Shown here piece after piece: positions 52,936 to 62,790 of a stretch of DNA of 64,000 nucleotides. Numbering within the stretch: the first letter of the stretch is position 1; every line of letters begins with the position of its first letter. A program made the position numbers and the translations under genes. A model generated the notes under the pieces. It saw only the letters and a list, made by a program, of their open reading frames with translations. It was not told the origin of the DNA and ran no database searches. This DNA comes from Corynebacterium mucifaciens (GTDB taxonomy: Bacteria > Actinomycetota > Actinomycetes > Mycobacteriales > Mycobacteriaceae): NCBI RefSeq assembly GCF_012396315.1, contig NZ_JAAXPF010000001.1, positions 186,001 through 250,000 of the forward strand, read 5' to 3'.

Positions 52936-53804
52936 CCGCACGAGATCTGGCCGGCTACCGCGTTGTGGCCGTGCACGCCCACCCCGACGACGAGGCCATC
53001 ACCACCGGCGGCGCCATCGCCGCCCTCACCGCCCGTGGCGCGGATGTGCTCGTGGTGACCTGCACTCTCGGCGAGGAGGGTGAGGTCATCGGCGAGCCGT
53101 ACCAGCAGCTGGTGGCGGATCAAGCCGACCAGCTCGGCGGGTTCCGCATCCAGGAGCTGCAGCGCTCGCTACGGGCAATGGGCGCGCGCGGCACGTTCCT
53201 CGGCGGCGCCGGGTGTTTCCGGGATTCGGGCATGGAGGGCTCCCCGGCGAGCAGGAATCCCCGGGCGTTTGTGAATTCGGGCGAAGCTGCCGTCGAGAAG
53301 CTCGCGGCGATCTTTGCGGCGGAGCGGCCCCATCTCGTGCTCACGTACGGCCCCGACGGCGGTTACGGCCACCCGGACCACATCCGCGCCCACGAGATCA
53401 CGCACGCCGCGGCCCAACGCGTGAAGGTTCCCCGGATCCTCTGGGCGGTGCGGCTGGCGGAGGAAACCGCGGCGCTGATGCCGGCCGAGGCACCCGCAGG
53501 CTGGCGCTTGCCGGAAGATGGCGAGCTCGACGGCGTGGACTCGTCCGACCTGCGCGTTGAGCTGGACGACGCCGCCTACAGCGCCAAGGTCGAAGCGATG
53601 CGCGCCCACGCCACCCAGCTGTGGATCGCGGACGGGCGCACCACCGACGTCAACCCGCACGCTGCGCTCGCGTCGGGCCCCGTGGTGTACTACGCGCTTT
53701 CCAACCTCATCGCGCAGCCGATCCAGCGCGTCGAGCACTACCAGTTGGGCGCGGGACTCCCGCTTGACGACGCAGCTTCGCCCCTCGCCGGAATCGCGCG
53801 ATGA
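52932..53804 (+). CDS. mshB: MshB, mycothiol GlcNAc-Ins deacetylase
   Basis: A 290-residue zinc deacetylase: VVAVHAHPDDEAITTGGAIA (zinc ligands HPDD), GYGHPDHIRAH (third zinc ligand) and DLGGF-type segments are those of MshB. It removes acetate from GlcNAc-inositol in the second step of mycothiol synthesis. ATG 52932 follows AGGAGG. Overlaps both neighbours by four bases (ATGA), so LpqW, MshB and the next gene are coupled. Confidence 0.95.
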   Translation: MTARDLAGYRVVAVHAHPDDEAITTGGAIAALTARGADVLVVTCTLGEEGEVIGEPYQQLVADQADQLGGFRIQELQRSLRAMGARGTFLGGAGCFRDSGMEGSPASRNPRAFVNSGEAAVEKLAAIFAAERPHLVLTYGPDGGYGHPDHIRAHEITHAAAQRVKVPRILWAVRLAEETAALMPAEAPAGWRLPEDGELDGVDSSDLRVELDDAAYSAKVEAMRAHATQLWIADGRTTDVNPHAALASGPVVYYALSNLIAQPIQRVEHYQLGAGLPLDDAASPLAGIAR

Positions 53805-54124
53805 CCGAGCCCGTCGTGCGCGACGACTTCACGCGCCGCGAAGCAATCGCCGGCCTGGCGTGGCTGAGCATCGGCGCGCTCGTGTCGCTGCTGCTCGAGG
53901 CCGTCTACCTCAACTGGCTGTGGGTCGTTGCGGCGCTGCTGTTCAACGCTGTCGTGACCAAAACCGCGCGCTTGTGGTCGTCTAAGTGGGCCCTGCTCCC
54001 GCTCGCGGTGTGGGTGGCCGGGTTTTTGGTTTCATTGGCGCTGCTCCCGCCGACCAGCTGGTCGCTGGCGTTATTGCTCGCCGGGGTAGCGGGTGGCGTT
54101 TGGCCCATGATTCACCGGAAGTGA
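53801..54124 (+). CDS. Small membrane protein (Rv1171-like)
   Basis: A 107-residue membrane protein with three hydrophobic segments (about 15-35, 40-60 and 70-100). The position between mshB and the ferredoxin gene matches M. tuberculosis Rv1171, of unknown function. Overlaps mshB by four bases (ATGA). Confidence 0.8.
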   Translation: MTEPVVRDDFTRREAIAGLAWLSIGALVSLLLEAVYLNWLWVVAALLFNAVVTKTARLWSSKWALLPLAVWVAGFLVSLALLPPTSWSLALLLAGVAGGVWPMIHRK

Positions 54125-54136
54125 CATACTGTTGCC

Positions 54137-54460
54137 ATGACTTACGTGATTGCTCAGCCGTGCGTCGACATCATGGACCGCGGCTGCGTTGAAGAGTGCC
54201 CCGTTGACTGCATCTACGAGGGCAAGCGCATGCTGTACATCCACCCCGACGAGTGCGTCGACTGCGGCGCCTGCGAACCGGCCTGCCCGGTCGAGGCCAT
54301 CTTCTACGAGGACGACACCCCCGACGAGTGGAGCGAGTACTACGACGTCAACGTCGGCTTCTTCGACGAGCTCGGCTCCCCGGGCGGCGCGGCCAAGACC
54401 GGCCCGCAGGACTTCGACCACCCGTTTGTGGCCGCGCTGCCGCCGCAGAACCAGGACTAG
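54137..54460 (+). CDS. fdxC: Ferredoxin FdxC-type (7Fe-8S or 8Fe-8S)
   Basis: A 107-residue ferredoxin: CVDIMDRGCVEECPVDCIYE and HPDECVDCGACEPACPVEAI provide the cysteine clusters, where the first has CxxxxxxCxxxCP as in 7Fe ferredoxins. The C-terminal 50 residues follow the FdxC pattern. It carries electrons to unknown partners; the neighbouring dapC and the block order are as in M. tuberculosis Rv1177-Rv1178. Confidence 0.94.
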   Translation: MTYVIAQPCVDIMDRGCVEECPVDCIYEGKRMLYIHPDECVDCGACEPACPVEAIFYEDDTPDEWSEYYDVNVGFFDELGSPGGAAKTGPQDFDHPFVAALPPQNQD

Positions 54461-54464
54461 GCCG

Positions 54465-55565
54465 TTGGCTCGCACCCTACTCGGTTCCCGGTTGCCCGAC
54501 TTCCCGTGGGACACGATCGCGGACGTGCGCGAGCGTGCAGCCTCGCACGAGGGAGGGTTGATTGACCTTTCCGTCGGCGGGCCGGTGGACCCGGTGGCGC
54601 CGTCAATCCAACTCGCGCTCTCCGAGGCCGCTGCGGCGCCCGGCTACCCGCAAACCGCGGGCACCCCGGAGTTGCGCCGGACCATCGTGGACGCTCTCGA
54701 GCGCCGCTTCGGCATCCCCGAGCTGAACGAGAAGTCGGTGCTGCCGGTCATCGGCTTGAAAGAGGCCGTGGCGTGGCTGCCCACGCTGCTCGGCCTGCGC
54801 GGCGACACGGTGGTCATCCCCGAGGTCGCGTACCCCACCTACGAGGTCGGTGCACTCATGGCCGATTGCAAGGTCGTGCGGTGTGACAACCCGTCTGAAG
54901 CCCCGCGCGGCGCCGCGCTGGTGTTTGTGAACTCGCCGTCCAACCCGACCGGGGGAGTGCTCTCGGTAGAGCAGATGCGGGAGTGGGTAGCGTTCGCACG
55001 CGAGACCGGCGCGATCATCGCCTCCGACGAGTGCTACCTCTACCTCGGCTGGTCCGCCGAGCCGGTGTCCATCTTGCACCCGTCCGTCACTGACGGCGAC
55101 ACCACGGGTCTGCTTGCGCTGCACTCACTGTCCAAGACCTCCAACCTGGCGTCGTACCGCGCCGGCACTATCTCCGGCGACGAGGCGCTGGTGCAGGAGC
55201 TGCTGGAGGTGCGTAAGCACGCTGGCCTCATCGTGCCCGGGCCCATCCAGGCCGCTATGGTCGCAGCCCTCGGCGACGACCTGCACGAACAGATGCAGCG
55301 TTCCGTCTACGCCCAGCGCCGACTGACGCTCTTGCAGGCGCTGCCGGAGGCGGGCTTCACGGTCGACGACTCTGATGCCGGGTTGTACCTGTGGTGCCGC
55401 CGAGAAGCGATGAGCTCCCGCGAGACACTCGATTGGTTGGCGGAGCGCGGCATTCTGGCTGCCCCCGGAGACTTCTACGGCCCCGCGGGGGCACGCCACG
55501 TGCGTATCTCGCTCACGGCAACCGACGAGCGAATCGCAGAAGCCGCGGCGCGCCTGGTTTCTTAA
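54465..55565 (+). CDS. dapC: N-succinyldiaminopimelate aminotransferase DapC
   Basis: A 366-residue PLP-dependent aminotransferase, fold type I: substrate and PLP motifs SNPTGGVLSVEQMREW, SDECYLYLGW and the PLP lysine in SLSKTSNLASYRAG. It converts N-succinyl-2-amino-6-ketopimelate to N-succinyl-diaminopimelate in lysine synthesis. The position after the ferredoxin gene and before dapD matches actinobacterial dapC. TTG 54465 is chosen, four bases after the ferredoxin stop. The open frame to 54150 overlaps that gene and is not used. Confidence 0.9.
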   Translation: MARTLLGSRLPDFPWDTIADVRERAASHEGGLIDLSVGGPVDPVAPSIQLALSEAAAAPGYPQTAGTPELRRTIVDALERRFGIPELNEKSVLPVIGLKEAVAWLPTLLGLRGDTVVIPEVAYPTYEVGALMADCKVVRCDNPSEAPRGAALVFVNSPSNPTGGVLSVEQMREWVAFARETGAIIASDECYLYLGWSAEPVSILHPSVTDGDTTGLLALHSLSKTSNLASYRAGTISGDEALVQELLEVRKHAGLIVPGPIQAAMVAALGDDLHEQMQRSVYAQRRLTLLQALPEAGFTVDDSDAGLYLWCRREAMSSRETLDWLAERGILAAPGDFYGPAGARHVRISLTATDERIAEAAARLVS

Positions 55566-55625
55566 CCGCCCGCCCACGGGACTACACTTACGAAAGTTTT
55601 GCGTAGTTTTCCAAGGAGGTCGCCT

Positions 55626-56201
55626 GTGGCGCTGGACCAACACGTCACGCCGGTTCCGGCGCCAACTGGCGGTAGCACCGCGGTGCGGTTTGCAACGGGG
55701 CTGCGGCAGTTCGTGCGCTTCGGCATCGTCGGCGGCTCCGGCGTACTTGTGAATTTCGTGGTGTTCTACCTGGCCAACAAGGGGCTGGAAAACGGCCTGG
55801 GCCTCCACGCCAACGACGTGGTTGCCCAGCTTGGATCGACCCGGTGGAACGTGCGGTGGTACCACGTCCTGTCAACACTCGCGTTCCTGCTGGCTAACAC
55901 GTGGAACTACCAACTCAACCGCTCGTGGACCTTCCGGGGCGTGCACGGGCGCTCGTGGCTGCGCGGGTTCTTCCCCTTCCTCGCCACGGGTGCGCTCGCG
56001 TTCGCCGTGTCGCTGACGTGTATGACTTTGCTGATGAACCCGACGACACCCATCGGCTTGCCGGACAGCGTGTTCGACGACTCAACCGGCCTGCGCACCA
56101 AGTCGTACTGGGCCCAGGCGATTTCGACGTTCATTGCGATGCCCGTGAACTTCATCATCAACAAATTCTGGGCTTTCGGAAAACCCAAAACCGTAATCTA
56201 G
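55626..56201 (+). CDS. GtrA-family membrane protein
   Basis: A 191-residue protein with four hydrophobic segments: FVRFGIVGGSGVLVNFVVFY, the ANTWNYQLNRSWTF motif, then two more at about 125-150 and 165-185. GtrA proteins flip or help export lipid-linked sugars in cell-wall or glycolipid synthesis. GTG 55626 follows AAGGAGGT. Its substrate is unknown. Confidence 0.88.
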   Translation: MALDQHVTPVPAPTGGSTAVRFATGLRQFVRFGIVGGSGVLVNFVVFYLANKGLENGLGLHANDVVAQLGSTRWNVRWYHVLSTLAFLLANTWNYQLNRSWTFRGVHGRSWLRGFFPFLATGALAFAVSLTCMTLLMNPTTPIGLPDSVFDDSTGLRTKSYWAQAISTFIAMPVNFIINKFWAFGKPKTVI

Positions 56202-56290
56202 CTGCAATTTGTGGAATTTTCTGGCGGAGTTATCCACATTTCCGCTTGGGGTCTTTTCTTGGTGCGTCCGCCACTCTAGCGTCTTCAGGC

Positions 56291-57373
56291 ATGACGCCAT
56301 TCCAAGAATTCCTTGACACGCAGCCCTCAATCGGCGTGCTTGTCGGCTTTGACAAACGCTCCGCCGTCGCTGCCGGCGTGATCCCGAACGTGGCCACAAA
56401 GTGGGCCGCGTTGCACGCGGTGTACTACGGCGCGACAAGGTGGGCGAAGCAGCAGCGGCTGGGCTTGCAAGCGGCCCAAGAGTTCCCCCTGAGTCAGCTG
56501 GTGTACATCGAAGACCGGCTGAGACTGATCCCCAACGAGGCTGAGCGGTGGCGCGTGCGCCGGAAATTGCTCGAGGCCGCTTCCACCCATCAGGCGCTCA
56601 AAGCGAAGGCGGATCGGCTCATTCTGAAGTCCGCGCGGACGAAGCCGAAGCTGCAGGTCACGGTGGGCAGGTCGGTGCATGGGACGCGGACGATGCGTGT
56701 CACCGCTGATGAACACGACATCGCGGACATCGAGCACTATCTGCGCGACGGGATCGACCCTTCGAAGCCTCCGGGGCCGCAAATGCTGCGCAGGTTCTTG
56801 GATCTCATCCGGGGCAGCGGCGGCGGGGTGCCCCGCGGTGTTCGTCGACCGATTGTGGTGGTGGGGCTCGATCAGCACGTGAAGATTCTCCGCGGCGAGG
56901 GGGACGATGTGATCCTCGGTCTCACTGACGGCACGACCATCACCGGCGCCGAGTATCTCGCGATGCAACCCGGGTTTGGGGAGGTCGCCCTCTTCCACCC
57001 GTCGGAGGGTGCAGTGAACCTGTACCACCGATCGCGCTACGCGAACGACAAGCAGCGGGACTTGGCGAGAATGACGCTGACCGTGTGCCCGTGGCCGGGA
57101 TGCCGCCACGGTTCCGACGATTGCGAGATCCACCACATGCAAGCGTGGTCCCAGGGCGGGGAGACGAATATGTCCAACTTGGCGCCGGTCTGCCACTACC
57201 ACAACCAGATCAACCACGATGTACCCGCGCACGCCAACACCCGCGGGAGCGTGCGACGGGTTGGTGGCACCCCGATGTGGGTTTCGCCGCACGGCTGGCT
57301 GGTGCCCAACAGTTACCACCCTTACGGCGCGATGTCCGTCCTCTTCGGGGCGTCTTCGGCGAGCAGTACGTAG
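56291..57373 (+). CDS. HNH endonuclease-domain protein
   Basis: A 360-residue protein: a helical N-terminal region (about 1-250) and a C-terminal HNH domain (about 263-305) with CPWPGCRHGSDDCEIHHMQA and NLAPVCHYHNQINHD, the paired CxxxxC and CxxH zinc sites plus the HH catalytic pair. It is shorter than the HNH protein at 17297 and shares only the domain layout. It is inserted within the conserved dap block and overlaps the GNAT gene by 52 bases at its 3' end. ATG 56291 is chosen; the frame before it is antisense. Confidence 0.82.
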   Translation: MTPFQEFLDTQPSIGVLVGFDKRSAVAAGVIPNVATKWAALHAVYYGATRWAKQQRLGLQAAQEFPLSQLVYIEDRLRLIPNEAERWRVRRKLLEAASTHQALKAKADRLILKSARTKPKLQVTVGRSVHGTRTMRVTADEHDIADIEHYLRDGIDPSKPPGPQMLRRFLDLIRGSGGGVPRGVRRPIVVVGLDQHVKILRGEGDDVILGLTDGTTITGAEYLAMQPGFGEVALFHPSEGAVNLYHRSRYANDKQRDLARMTLTVCPWPGCRHGSDDCEIHHMQAWSQGGETNMSNLAPVCHYHNQINHDVPAHANTRGSVRRVGGTPMWVSPHGWLVPNSYHPYGAMSVLFGASSASST

Positions 57374-57867
57374 CGGACTAGTTCGTCCACGTAGCCCCGC
57401 TGTCGCGCGGGCTCGGGCAAGCGGCCATCGTACGTGTAGCCGGCTTTTTGCGCCACGCTGGGTGACGCCGCGTTTCCTACGGCCACGTGGATCTCCAGGC
57501 GACGCACGCCGTCGGCGACCGCCCGCTGTGTGACCAAACGGACCGCCCGGAGAGTCAGGCCCCGGCCCCTGGCCCACGGGGCGGTGTTGTAACCCAGGAT
57601 CCCGTTAGGGCGCAGCTCGATATTGCCCGCGTATCGCCCGTCCACCACGTAGGCCCACCGATCAGTACCTGGGGTGGGGGCGCCGAGGAACTCGTCGGCG
57701 TGCGCTGCGGTGTAGGGGTGTGGCACGGTGGTCCACCGCACCATCTCGGGGTCGTTGCTGGCTGCAACGAGGTCGTCACGCACCCCCGGAATCGACGTGA
57801 CATCCCGCCAGGGGAGCAGGGTCAAATCCCCGTCGACAAGCGGGTGACCATCGAGGTCAGTTGGCAT
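57322..57867 (-). CDS. GNAT-family N-acetyltransferase
   Basis: A 181-residue GNAT protein: [40 protein letters not shown] (acetyl-CoA binding R/QxxGxG/A-type segment) and [20 protein letters not shown] (typical strand and helix 4). Looks like the RimJ/RimL type. Substrate unknown. ATG 57867 overlaps the dapD stop by 11 bases, so it follows dapD in one transcript. Its 3' end is convergent with the HNH gene. Confidence 0.85.
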   Translation of the reverse strand: MPTDLDGHPLVDGDLTLLPWRDVTSIPGVRDDLVAASNDPEMVRWTTVPHPYTAAHADEFLGAPTPGTDRWAYVVDGRYAGNIELRPNGILGYNTAPWARGRGLTLRAVRLVTQRAVADGVRRLEIHVAVGNAASPSVAQKAGYTYDGRLPEPARQRGYVDELVRYVLLAEDAPKRTDIAP

Positions 57868-58831
57868 GCAGAGCCTCGTTGAGCTCAATGCCCTTTGCAG
57901 GTACGGCTTCAACGGCGCCGGATACGGAGTTACGGCGGAATTGCAGGCCGCTAGCACCGGAAAGCTCCAGCGCCTTCACGGTGCTGCCGGCTTCTTTGCC
58001 CAGGGCCTCGGCTACCGGCGCGGTGAGCACGACCTTGGTGCCGGCGGTGACGTAGAGGCCGGCTTCGACGATGCAGTCGTCGCCAAGCGAAATGCCCACG
58101 CCTGCGTTGGCACCGAGCAGGCAGCGCTCGCCGAGCGAGATGACTTCCTTGCCGCCGCCGGAGAGGGTGCCCATAATAGAAGCGCCGCCACCGATGTCGG
58201 TGCCGTCCCCCACGACGACGCCCGCGGAGATGCGGCCCTCAACCATCGAGGCGCCGAGCGTGCCGGCGTTGAAGTTTACAAACCCCTCGTGCATGACAGT
58301 CGTGCCCTCGGCCAGGTGCGCGCCGAGGCGGATGCGGTCCGCGTCGCCGATGCGCACACCGGACGGCACCACGTAGTCCACCATGCGCGGGAATTTGTCC
58401 ACGGAGAACACCACAACCGGGCCGTTGGCAGCCAAACGGCCACGGGTGAGCTGGAAATCGCTGACGGCGCACGGGCCGTAGTTGGTCCACACCACGTTCG
58501 ACAGCAGGCCAAAGACGCCGTCCATGTTGGCGCCGTGTGGGCGGATCAGCCGGTGCGACAGCAGGTGCAGACGCAGGTAAACGTCGTAGGCGTCCACCGC
58601 CGGTTCAGCCAGGTCGGCGATGGTCGTCTCCACGGCCACACGCGCCACGCCGCGGGCCTCGTCCGGACCAACCAGGTCAGCGAAGCGAGCGTCCGCTTCC
58701 TCCAAACGGCGGGTCCCGGTCTCTCCCGTGGCCTCGTCGATCTTCGGTGCCGGGTACCAAACGTCGAGGACGGTGCCGTCGTGGGTGATGGTGGCTACGC
58801 CACGTGCATATGCAGAGGTTGGAGAAGTCAT
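57857..58831 (-). CDS. dapD: Tetrahydrodipicolinate N-succinyltransferase DapD
   Basis: A 324-residue left-handed beta-helix acyltransferase: [20 protein letters not shown], hexapeptide repeats such as [40 protein letters not shown] and [20 protein letters not shown]. This matches the actinobacterial long DapD. It makes N-succinyl-2-amino-6-ketopimelate, the substrate DapC uses. ATG 58831 follows AAGGTGA; a GTG three codons upstream is an alternative. Confidence 0.93.
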   Translation of the reverse strand: MTSPTSAYARGVATITHDGTVLDVWYPAPKIDEATGETGTRRLEEADARFADLVGPDEARGVARVAVETTIADLAEPAVDAYDVYLRLHLLSHRLIRPHGANMDGVFGLLSNVVWTNYGPCAVSDFQLTRGRLAANGPVVVFSVDKFPRMVDYVVPSGVRIGDADRIRLGAHLAEGTTVMHEGFVNFNAGTLGASMVEGRISAGVVVGDGTDIGGGASIMGTLSGGGKEVISLGERCLLGANAGVGISLGDDCIVEAGLYVTAGTKVVLTAPVAEALGKEAGSTVKALELSGASGLQFRRNSVSGAVEAVPAKGIELNEALHAN

Positions 58832-58836
58832 GCCGC

Positions 58837-60201
58837 TCACCTTACGGCACCCCTGGTGCGGGTGAGGAACGACAGGGCCACAAGTGCCAGGGAGAGAATG
58901 GTGATGCTAATGACCTGGGAGCGCGAAGCGTCGTCGAAAAGCATGAGCACCGTCAACCCCAGCAGTGCCGCGAGTGTCACCCACGGCACCCACGACGCGC
59001 CGCGCACGCGCACGGCGGAGGAGCGGATGCGCGGGTGGAGCCTGATGAAACTCAACGTGATCATGATCCAGGTGACAATGAGGCACCCGCCGGTGGCGGA
59101 CATGATGAAGTCGATCATCCCGGGCGGGTTCCACCACTGCAGGCCGACGGCCACGAACGCGAAAAACACGGACACCAGCACCGAGTTGCGCGGCACGCCC
59201 GCGGCGTTGGTTGCCGCCATCCAGCGCGGGGCGTCGCCCTCGAGCGCCTGCTGGTAGCCCAGGCGGGAGGTGCCGTAGATCTGCGCGTTGAACGCGGACA
59301 GCAGTGCGAGCACGATCACCACCTCCATGAAGCCGGCCGCCCCCGGGATGTTGGCCATCTCCAACACGGCGGTGAACGGGGAGTCAGCGGCGGAATCGGC
59401 TCCGTCGATGGCGGCGTACGGCAGCAGCAGGATGATCACGGCCACGGATCCGATGTAGAACAGCGCGATGCGCCAGATGATCGAGTTCACGGCCCGCTTG
59501 ACGTTATCTGCCGGGTTCTCGGACTCCGCGGCGGCGATGGTGACCACCTCAATGCCGCCGAACGCGAACGCCACCGCCAGAAGTCCCGCCGCGATGCCGC
59601 TGATGCCGTTGGGGGCGAACCCGGATTCCCGGACGTTGCCGAAACCGACGAAGCCGCTGGCGGGCAGCACGCCGAGCCATAGCAGCGCGCCGATAACCAA
59701 GAACCCCAGGATGACGGCGATCTTGATCATGGCGAACCAGTACTCGAACTCGCCGAAGCCCTTCACCTGCGCGAGGTTCACGGCGGTGAGCACCGCCACC
59801 ACGATCAACCCGGGCACCCATTGCGGCACGTCGAACCAACCCGCCATCATCGCGGACGCGCCCGTGAGCTCGGCGCCGCACGCCATGATGAGCAAAAACC
59901 AGTAGATCCACCCGAGCAAGAACCCGGCCCAGTGGCCGAACGCCATGCGCCCGTAGGTGGCGAAAGAGCCCGAGGAGGGGTGGGCGGCCGCCATCTCGCC
60001 GAGCATGCGCATCACCGCGATGACGATCAGCCCGGCAATCACGTACGCGATGAGGATCGCGGGCCCGGCCGCGCGGATGCCCACGCCGACGCCGAGGAAC
60101 AGCCCGGCTCCCACCGCGGTACCCAACCCCATGAGGGTGAGGTGGCGCGATTTCAGGCCTGAGCCCAAATCGCCTTCGCTAATCGACGTTCCTTCGGCCA
60201 T
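58837..60201 (-). CDS. APC-family amino acid permease 1 (AroP/AAT-like)
   Basis: A 454-residue permease with about 12 hydrophobic segments. It begins [20 protein letters not shown], the AAT opening, and has [20 protein letters not shown] and [20 protein letters not shown]. It likely imports aromatic or branched amino acids. It is paired with a second permease (60202-61578) that starts the same way; the pair lies between dapD and dapE, as aroP does in C. glutamicum. It starts directly where the upstream gene stops. Confidence 0.88.
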   Translation of the reverse strand: MAEGTSISEGDLGSGLKSRHLTLMGLGTAVGAGLFLGVGVGIRAAGPAILIAYVIAGLIVIAVMRMLGEMAAAHPSSGSFATYGRMAFGHWAGFLLGWIYWFLLIMACGAELTGASAMMAGWFDVPQWVPGLIVVAVLTAVNLAQVKGFGEFEYWFAMIKIAVILGFLVIGALLWLGVLPASGFVGFGNVRESGFAPNGISGIAAGLLAVAFAFGGIEVVTIAAAESENPADNVKRAVNSIIWRIALFYIGSVAVIILLLPYAAIDGADSAADSPFTAVLEMANIPGAAGFMEVVIVLALLSAFNAQIYGTSRLGYQQALEGDAPRWMAATNAAGVPRNSVLVSVFFAFVAVGLQWWNPPGMIDFIMSATGGCLIVTWIMITLSFIRLHPRIRSSAVRVRGASWVPWVTLAALLGLTVLMLFDDASRSQVISITILSLALVALSFLTRTRGAVR

Positions 60202-61578
60202 TTACCGTTCCCTCTTTCCATGTACTGCGCTTGCCAGCGCGATGAGGCCAACGACGACCGCGACGGCCAGCATTTGGAAGCGGCCGTCCGGGTCTGCAAG
60301 CATGAGCGCGATCACGCCGGCGGACAGCGCGATCATGACCCACGGCAGGACGGTCGGTGCCCACATACGCACTTCGGTGATCTCGCCCGTGGCCACGAGC
60401 GTCGGGTGGATGCGCACGAAGGACAGCGCGACGACGATCCACAGCACGATCAGGCAGCCGCCGACCGCGTTAAGCAGGAAGGCGAGCAGGCCCGGCGGGT
60501 TCCAGTACTGCAGTGCTACTGCAGCGAACCCGAAGACGACCGAGACGATGACGGCGCGCACCGGCACGCCGCGGGTGTCGGTGCGCGCGAACGAGGCAGG
60601 TGCGTCGCCGCGAACCGCGAGGTTTTGCAAGAAGCGCGAGGAGCCGTAGATCTGTGTGTTGCACGCCGAGAGCAGCGCCACCACGATGACGGCCTCCATA
60701 ATTCCTACAGCGCCGGGGATGTTGGCCATTTCCAGCACTGCGGTAAATGGCGAATCCGCCGCGGAGTCCGCCCCGCCGATTTGGTCGAACGGCAGCAGCA
60801 GCACAATCAACAGCACGGACCCGATGTAGAACACCGAGATGCGCCAGATGATGGAGCGGATGGCGGAGTGCACGCCAGCCTGCGGGTCTTCGGACTCCGC
60901 GGCGGCGACGGTGACGAGCTCGATGCCGCCGAACGCGAACGCCACTGCGAGAAGCGCTGTGGCCACGCCGGACCAGCCATTGGGCATGAACCCCACCTCG
61001 CTGACGTTGCTCAAGCCCACGAAGCCGCCCGCGGGTAGCAACCCGAGCCACAGCGCCACGCCGATGATGAGGAACGCGACGATGACGGCGACTTTGATCA
61101 GCGCGAACCAGAACTCGAATTCCCCGAAGTTTTTCACCGCGGAGAAGTTGATCACGGTAAACACCACGATCGCGGCCAGTGCGGGGATCCAGGGCGAGAT
61201 ACCGAACCACGTGGCCACAATGGCGGACGCGCCGGTGATCTCGACGGCCATGATCATGATCATCATGAACCAGTACAGCCAGCCGATGGTGAACCCCGCC
61301 CACGGGCCGAACGCCTGGGCGGCGTAGGTGGAAAACGTGCCCGAGGAGGGGCGCGCGGCGACCATCTCGGCGAGCATCTGCATGAAGCAGACGGTGATGA
61401 ACCCGGCGATGACGTACGCGATCAGCACCGCAGGCCCAGCGGCGGCGATGCCCACGCCGGTGCCCAGAAACAGGCCGGCGCCGATGGCGGAGCCGAGGCC
61501 CATCATGGTGAGGTGGCGCGTCTTCAGCCCGCGCGCGAGCGCGTTGGAGTCCGCGACAGGGGAAACAGGTGTCGACAT
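60202..61578 (-). CDS. APC-family amino acid permease 2 (AroP/AAT-like), tandem paralogue
   Basis: A 458-residue permease closely like its downstream neighbour: LARGLKTRHLTMMGLGSAIG at the start, YVIAGFITVCFMQMLAEMVA, then NIPGAVGIMEAVIVVALLSA. The two copies share most of their length, so this is a tandem duplication. ATG 61578 follows AAGGTG; the frame is open to 61662 but unconserved. Confidence 0.88.
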   Translation of the reverse strand: MSTPVSPVADSNALARGLKTRHLTMMGLGSAIGAGLFLGTGVGIAAAGPAVLIAYVIAGFITVCFMQMLAEMVAARPSSGTFSTYAAQAFGPWAGFTIGWLYWFMMIMIMAVEITGASAIVATWFGISPWIPALAAIVVFTVINFSAVKNFGEFEFWFALIKVAVIVAFLIIGVALWLGLLPAGGFVGLSNVSEVGFMPNGWSGVATALLAVAFAFGGIELVTVAAAESEDPQAGVHSAIRSIIWRISVFYIGSVLLIVLLLPFDQIGGADSAADSPFTAVLEMANIPGAVGIMEAVIVVALLSACNTQIYGSSRFLQNLAVRGDAPASFARTDTRGVPVRAVIVSVVFGFAAVALQYWNPPGLLAFLLNAVGGCLIVLWIVVALSFVRIHPTLVATGEITEVRMWAPTVLPWVMIALSAGVIALMLADPDGRFQMLAVAVVVGLIALASAVHGKRER

Positions 61579-61692
61579 GGGAAACACCTTAAACTCCGCG
61601 GATTGGGCGCTGGTCTTTATATGCCGGTCTGTATATGCCGCTGCACTCGGCAACGCTGACACACACGGATGCGGCGAACGTAGGATCGCGGT

Positions 61693-62784
61693 GTGACTAC
61701 GTTAGATCTTTTCGCTGACCCAGTTGACCTCACCGCGGCGCTCGTGGATATCGAGTCGCCCTCGCACCATGAGGAGGCGATCGCGGACGCGATTGAGCAA
61801 GCCTTGCGCGGCCTCGAGCACGCGCAGGTGGAGCGCTTCGGCAACACCGTGGTCGCGCGCACGAATTTCGGGCTTGAGAGCAGGGTGGTCCTCGCCGGGC
61901 ACATCGACACGGTGCCGCTCGCGGACAACACGCCCCATCGGCTCGTCGATGGGACCCTCCACGGCTGCGGTTCCGTGGACATGAAGTCCGGCATGGCTTG
62001 CTACCTCAACGCGTTTGCGCGCCTGGCGGCCCCGGGCAAGTCCGCGCACGATCTAACCGTCATCGCGTACGAGGGCGAGGAGGTAGCGCAGGAGCACAAC
62101 GGCCTGTTCCACTTGGAGCGCGAACACCCGGAGCTGCTGGAGGGCGATATTGCGCTCCTCGGCGAGCCGTCCGGTGCGATCATCGAGGCCGGTTGCCAGG
62201 GCTCCATCCGCGTCTTCGTCGACGCGCACGGCACTCGCGCTCACTCCGCGCGCAGCTGGCTCGGCCACAACGCCGCGCACGACCTTGCCGGCGTGCTCAC
62301 CCGCATCGCCGCGTATGAGCCGCGCAGCGTCGTCATCGACGGCTGCGAGTACCGCGAGGGGCTCAACGTGGTGGGCCTGGAGGGGTTCGTGGCCACGAAC
62401 ACCATCCCGGACCACGCGCGGTTGATCGTCAACTTCCGCTACGCCCCGGACCGCTCCGTGGACGACGCGAAGGCGCACCTAGAAGAAGCGCTGCAGCTTG
62501 ACGACGAGCTGACGCTGACCTACGACGACATCTCCCCAGCCGCGCTGCCAGGCTTGGGCGACCCGGTGGCTGCCGGGCTGGTGCAGGCGGTGGGAGGGCA
62601 GTTCCGCGCGAAGTTCGGATGGACGGACGTGGCGCGCTTTTCTAGCCTGGGTGTGCCCGCGGTCAATTTCGGCCCCGGCGACCCCGGCTTCGCCCACAAG
62701 AAGGACGAGCAGTGCCCAGTGGACCAGATCACGCAGGTCTCCGAGCAGCTGACGTCGTACCTGAGCGCCAACGAAAGCGAGTAG
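61693..62784 (+). CDS. dapE: N-succinyl-diaminopimelate desuccinylase DapE
   Basis: A 363-residue M20-type metal-dependent amidohydrolase: VVLAGHIDTVPLADNTP (His/Asp metal ligands), GCGSVDMKSGMACYL (second Asp), AYEGEEVAQEHNGL (Glu base) and the C-terminal PGDPGFAHKKDEQC (His). It frees diaminopimelate from the succinylated form made by DapD and DapC. GTG 61693 follows TAGGA; it is divergent from the permease pair. Confidence 0.93.
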   Translation: MTTLDLFADPVDLTAALVDIESPSHHEEAIADAIEQALRGLEHAQVERFGNTVVARTNFGLESRVVLAGHIDTVPLADNTPHRLVDGTLHGCGSVDMKSGMACYLNAFARLAAPGKSAHDLTVIAYEGEEVAQEHNGLFHLEREHPELLEGDIALLGEPSGAIIEAGCQGSIRVFVDAHGTRAHSARSWLGHNAAHDLAGVLTRIAAYEPRSVVIDGCEYREGLNVVGLEGFVATNTIPDHARLIVNFRYAPDRSVDDAKAHLEEALQLDDELTLTYDDISPAALPGLGDPVAAGLVQAVGGQFRAKFGWTDVARFSSLGVPAVNFGPGDPGFAHKKDEQCPVDQITQVSEQLTSYLSANESE

Positions 62785-62790
62785 TTCCAT

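Noticed and set aside
56230..56238. TTATCCACA, a perfect DnaA box
   Set aside because: A single box with no cluster, AT-rich unwinding region or replication gene nearby; likely chance.
55901..56290. N-terminal extension of the HNH gene at 56291
   Set aside because: It overlaps the GtrA gene in another frame and has no conserved sequence.
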